Notes under the pieces: model-generated
Told to the model about the DNA's origin: nothing
What the model saw: only the letters and a program-made list of their open reading frames with translations
Databases searched by the model: none
Made by a program: the position numbers and the translations under genes
Shown here: positions 61,000 through 64,000 of the stretch, piece after piece
Layout: each line of letters starts with the position of its first letter
How positions within the stretch are numbered: position 1 is the first letter of the stretch
NCBI RefSeq assembly: GCF_007673775.1
Contig: NZ_VEAF01000003.1
Coordinates: 372,001 to 436,000, forward strand
Length of the DNA stretch: 64,000 nt
DNA from: Curtobacterium sp. 9128
Lineage (GTDB): Bacteria; Actinomycetota; Actinomycetes; Actinomycetales; Microbacteriaceae
Reading direction: 5' to 3'

Positions 61000-61922
61000 C
61001 CAACCCACTGCCGCTCGTCGCCCTCGCAAGCGGCCCGCTTCACGCCGTCTTCGCTCCGACACGAGGCGGCCGGCTGCTCTCGCTGCGGACCGGCGACGAG
61101 GAACTCCTGTGGCAGAATCCGACACTCGTCGACGCACACCTCCGCCCAGTCGTGCCCGTCGACACCTGGCCGCACGGTGACGGTGGCATGGACTCCTGGG
61201 CGAACCTCGGCGGCTCGAAGACCTGGCCGGCACCGCAGGGCTGGTCGAGCGCCGACGAGTGGGCCGGCCCTCCGGATCCGGTGCTCGACTCGGGCCCCTG
61301 GGCCGTGGTCGATCACACCGACACTGCCGTCACCGTGCGGAGCGCCGCCGACCCCCGCACGGGTCTGTGGATCGAACGGGCGTTCGCCGTCACGGACGGT
61401 GGGCTGGAGGAGCGGATCACCTTCACGAACACGGGGGACCGCACGACGGCATGGGCGCCGTGGGAGGTCTGCCAGGTGCGTACCGACGACGGGGGCACCG
61501 TCGTCGTCGACGGGGCGACGCTCGACGACGAGGTCGACCTCGGAACTTGGGAAGGTCAGCTCACGAGCCGAAGCGGGCCAGGCGAAGTCGCCCTCCCGGT
61601 CGCTACCGGCGTCGCCAAGCGCGGCTACCGGTCCGGTCGTGCGGTCACGTACCGGCGCGCGTCCGGGACGACCCTTGCACTGTCCGCCGCGGACGAACCG
61701 GACGACGGATCGCCGTTCCCCGACCAAGGCGCGCGATTCGAAGTGTGGTTACAGCGACCCGTCGCTTCGCCCATCGCTGCGCTCGACGGGCTGCAACCCG
61801 ACGCGCACCTCGCAGAACTCGAGGTCCTCGGTCGACGCAAGCCGCTCGCACCTACTATGAGTAGGACGACCATCGTGCAGTGGACGATCCGGCCTGCCGA
61901 AACAGCAGCCAGCCTGCGCTGA
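60996..61922 (+). CDS. DUF4380/aldose-1-epimerase-like protein
   Basis: A beta-sandwich protein of 308 residues without a signal peptide. APTRGGRLLSLRTGDEELLWQNP resembles the aldose-epimerase start, and NLGGSKTWPAPQGWSS and GPPDPVLDSGPW fit the DUF4380 type. VCQVRTDDGGTVVVDG follows. It may convert sugar anomers for the pathway of this operon. GTG 60996 overlaps the dehydrogenase stop by four bases. Confidence 0.72.
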   Translation: MTNPLPLVALASGPLHAVFAPTRGGRLLSLRTGDEELLWQNPTLVDAHLRPVVPVDTWPHGDGGMDSWANLGGSKTWPAPQGWSSADEWAGPPDPVLDSGPWAVVDHTDTAVTVRSAADPRTGLWIERAFAVTDGGLEERITFTNTGDRTTAWAPWEVCQVRTDDGGTVVVDGATLDDEVDLGTWEGQLTSRSGPGEVALPVATGVAKRGYRSGRAVTYRRASGTTLALSAADEPDDGSPFPDQGARFEVWLQRPVASPIAALDGLQPDAHLAELEVLGRRKPLAPTMSRTTIVQWTIRPAETAASLR

Positions 61923-62026
61923 AGCGGCCTGTTTCTTCCGCCGTCTCCGCCTGTCTGCCCACCGGACCTGAATGCTGTGCCTACCCAATGCTCGACCACC
62001 GGAGGGTCTGACGAGCGCACTGTCGT

Positions 62027-63751
62027 TCAGAACAGCTGGCGGGCGTTGGTGGAGGCGAGGTCGAGGAGCTCGTCGCCGCGGCCGGACAGCACGGTCCGGA
62101 TCGCGTAGAGCGTGAAGCCCTTCGCCTGCTCGGCGGTCACGGCCGGTGGCATCGACAGCTCCTGCCGGTTGGCCTGGACCGAGACGAGCGCGGGACCGTC
62201 GTGTGCGAGTGCCGCGGCCAGGCCGTCCTCGAGCTGGTCGGAGTGGTCGACCCGGATGCCCCTGATGCCGATGGCCTCGGCGACGGCCGCGAAGTCCGGG
62301 TTCTGCAGCTCGGTGCCGTAGTTCACGAAGCCGGCCGCCTTCATCTCGAGCTCGACGAAGTTCAGCGAGGAGTTGTCGAACACGACGATCTTCACGGGCA
62401 GCTTGTTCTGGACGATCGTGATGAGCTCGCCGAGCAGCATCGCGAGCCCGCCGTCGCCGGCCATCGCGATGACCTGACGGCCCGGGTGCGACGCCTGGAC
62501 GCCGATGGCCTGCGGAACGGCGTTGGCCATCGTGCCGTGCACGAAGGACCCGATGAGGCGGCGCCTGCCGTTCATCGTGAGGTACCGCGACGCCCAGACC
62601 ACGGGCGAACCGACGTCCGGGATGAAGACGGCGTCGTCGGCGGCGAGCCGGTCGAGCGCCCTGGCGACGTACTGCGGGTGCAGTGGCTTGTGCCTCCCGG
62701 CGGGGACGGCGAGGTCGTCGAGCTTCGCACGGGTCTTCGCGTAGTGCCTGCGCGCGTCCTCGAGGTGCTTCGTCGGGTGGGACCCGGTGAGGAGCGGCAC
62801 GAGCGCCAGCGCGGTGTCCTGCACGGTGCCGACGAGTCCGATGTCGACCGGGTGCCGGCGGCCCAGTTGCGAGCCGCGGACGTCGACCTGCACGTGCTTC
62901 GCCTTCGCGGGGAAGAACTGCTGGTACGGGAAGTCCGTGCCGAGCATGAGCACGACGTCCGCGTCCTCCATCGCACGGTACCCCGACGCGAAGCCGAGCA
63001 GCCCCGTCATGCCGACGTCGTACGGGTTGTCCCATTCGATGTGCTCCTTGCCGCGGAGCGCGTGCACGATCGGGGCTTGCAGGCGCTCGGCGAGGGCGAG
63101 GACCTCGTCGTGCGCGCCGGCCACCCCGGCCCCGGCCAGGATCGTCACCTTGTCCGCGCCGTTCAGCAGGTCAGCGGTGCGGCGGAGCTCCTCGTCGGAC
63201 GGGACGATCCGCGGGCGGGAGCGCTCGATGCGGGTGACCCGGGTGTCCTTCGCCTCGGCGAGCAGGACGTCGCCGGGGACGACCAGGACGGCGACCCCGC
63301 GCTGCTCGACGGCCTCGCGCATCGCGATCTCGAGCAGTCGGGGCATCTGCACCGGGTCCGCGACGTACTCGACGTAGACCGAGCACTCGCGGAAGAGCTC
63401 CTGCGGGTGGGTCTCCTGGAAGTACCCGGAGCCGATCTCCGCCGTCGGGATGTGCGCGGCGATGGCGAGCACGGGCACCCGCGACCGGTTCGCGTCGTAG
63501 AGGCCGTTGACCAGGTGCAGGTTGCCCGGGCCGCAGCTGCCGGCGCACACCGCCAGCTCGCCGGTCATCTCCGCCTCGGCCCCCGCGGCGAACGCGGCGG
63601 CCTCCTCGTGGCGGACGTGCTCCCAGCGGATCGTGCCGTCCTTCCGGAGGGCGTCGGTGAAGCCGTTGAGCGAGTCGCCGGGGAGCCCGTAGACGCGCTG
63701 GACGCCGTTCTCGCGGAGGCTGGCGACGATGGTCTCGGCAACGGTGGGCAT
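62027..63751 (-). CDS. poxB: Pyruvate oxidase / pyruvate:quinone dehydrogenase (PoxB-like)
   Basis: A thiamine-diphosphate flavoenzyme that decarboxylates pyruvate to acetate and CO2 and passes electrons to FAD and quinone. Near the N-terminus the TPP-active Glu is in VRHEEAAAFAAGAEAEMTG and GSCGPGNLHLVNGLYDA; the TPP/Mg motif is AMAGDGGLAMLLGELITIVQNKLPVKIVVFDN. At 574 residues it matches E. coli PoxB (572). ATG 63751 follows GAGAGGAAC. In E. coli the last residues contact the membrane; the end here (LLDLASTNARQLF) has no clear amphipathic helix. Confidence 0.9.
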   Translation of the reverse strand: MPTVAETIVASLRENGVQRVYGLPGDSLNGFTDALRKDGTIRWEHVRHEEAAAFAAGAEAEMTGELAVCAGSCGPGNLHLVNGLYDANRSRVPVLAIAAHIPTAEIGSGYFQETHPQELFRECSVYVEYVADPVQMPRLLEIAMREAVEQRGVAVLVVPGDVLLAEAKDTRVTRIERSRPRIVPSDEELRRTADLLNGADKVTILAGAGVAGAHDEVLALAERLQAPIVHALRGKEHIEWDNPYDVGMTGLLGFASGYRAMEDADVVLMLGTDFPYQQFFPAKAKHVQVDVRGSQLGRRHPVDIGLVGTVQDTALALVPLLTGSHPTKHLEDARRHYAKTRAKLDDLAVPAGRHKPLHPQYVARALDRLAADDAVFIPDVGSPVVWASRYLTMNGRRRLIGSFVHGTMANAVPQAIGVQASHPGRQVIAMAGDGGLAMLLGELITIVQNKLPVKIVVFDNSSLNFVELEMKAAGFVNYGTELQNPDFAAVAEAIGIRGIRVDHSDQLEDGLAAALAHDGPALVSVQANRQELSMPPAVTAEQAKGFTLYAIRTVLSGRGDELLDLASTNARQLF

Positions 63752-63845
63752 GTAGTTCCTCTCGTCACGACAGTTGCTGACGCTACTGCAACGCATGGGT
63801 CGGCTCCGGGATACACCCGTTCAATACCCGTTCCGGGGGACTCGG

Positions 63846-64000
63846 TCACCGTGGGGGAGCCTCGTCGCGGCCTACATCTCGGTCGTCCATGCACGCGATG
63901 ATGAAGATTGCTCCGAAAGCGATGGTGCTTGCGACCAAGTCCCACCCCAGCAGCGGAAACGTGCGGACCGTCGCCAGGCTTCCGATCGCCGCGGTGATCG
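63846..64000 (-). CDS. C-terminal end of a membrane protein (5' end outside window)
   Basis: The frame is open to the window edge and stops at 63846. The last 50 residues include a hydrophobic helix (LVASTIAFGAIFIIACM) and a charged tail (DDRDVGRDEAPPR). I cannot assign a family from so little. It lies in the same direction as poxB, 94 bases upstream. Confidence 0.45.
   Translation of the reverse strand, partial: ITAAIGSLATVRTFPLLGWDLVASTIAFGAIFIIACMDDRDVGRDEAPPR

Noticed and set aside
61923..62026. Terminator between the aldose-epimerase-like gene and poxB
   Set aside because: Only weak, bulged stems can be drawn; no convincing hairpin was found.
63812..63833. Short direct repeat of ACCCGTTC upstream of poxB
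   Set aside because: Two short copies are too little to call a regulator site, though they are in a suitable place.
36760..64000. Second copy of the tRNA-Gln 3' end (attR)
   Set aside because: I looked for the T-arm and acceptor sequence further on and saw none in the window; the island's right end is not proven.

Overview
The window is about 64 kb of very GC-rich chromosome from an actinobacterium. Short intergenic gaps, many GTG starts, a wealth of four-base gene overlaps and the gene set (alpha-E protein, ABC-F, PiT with a PHO box, Thr/Ala-rich tails) fit the Microbacteriaceae; a Curtobacterium-like organism is my best guess from general character, not from any database match. At least 17 genes show a TAnnnT-like or nAGGAT -10 hexamer 6-7 nt in front of the start codon, which predicts leaderless mRNAs. 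Three of these hexamers start inside the TAG stop codon of the gene before.

Layout. Positions 1-19.8k hold mostly stable single genes: a CPBP protease fragment, recQ, plsC, an M23 peptidase, a 3-hydroxyisobutyrate-dehydrogenase-like enzyme, two MarR regulators, an alpha-E protein, an MFS exporter, an SDR, an acetamidase, a PHO-box-controlled pit phosphate transporter, a permuted lplA, a pair of paralogous Cys-rich membrane proteins and an orphan beta-class DNA methyltransferase. Positions 20k-36k carry a DHA2 drug exporter with a repetitive tail, pgm, a surface-sugar or nucleoside cluster (mtnP, epimerase, GT2, DUF2064, methyltransferase), a tightly overlapping molybdenum-cofactor operon (moeA, moaC, mog-like, moaE) and an ABC-F protein. 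Several gene gaps here are filled by direct repeats and long hairpins. A 42-bp palindromic element occurs twice, 28 kb apart, each time between convergent genes.

At 36.76k a tRNA-Gln(TTG) is followed by an accessory region to about 47.4k. It holds a tyrosine-recombinase-like gene translationally coupled to a large DDE-transposase-like gene behind a perfect 20-bp palindrome, a helicase-associated-domain protein, a second recombinase-like paralog that has lost the catalytic tyrosine, a DUF723-type zinc-ribbon protein, several small unknown genes and decayed fragments (VanZ, AraC). This is the most likely place for an undescribed mobile element.

From 47.5k on come small regulator/target pairs (MerR with an aldo/keto reductase, TetR with a DUF3533-type permease), an MFS fragment, and a complete carbohydrate locus: a divergent AraC regulator, an 1103-residue DUF5107-TPR protein, a lipoprotein binding protein, a double ATPase, a permease, a zinc alcohol dehydrogenase and an aldose-epimerase-like protein. 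The substrate cannot be read from sequence. A pyruvate oxidase/dehydrogenase (poxB) and the tail of an unidentified membrane protein close the window.
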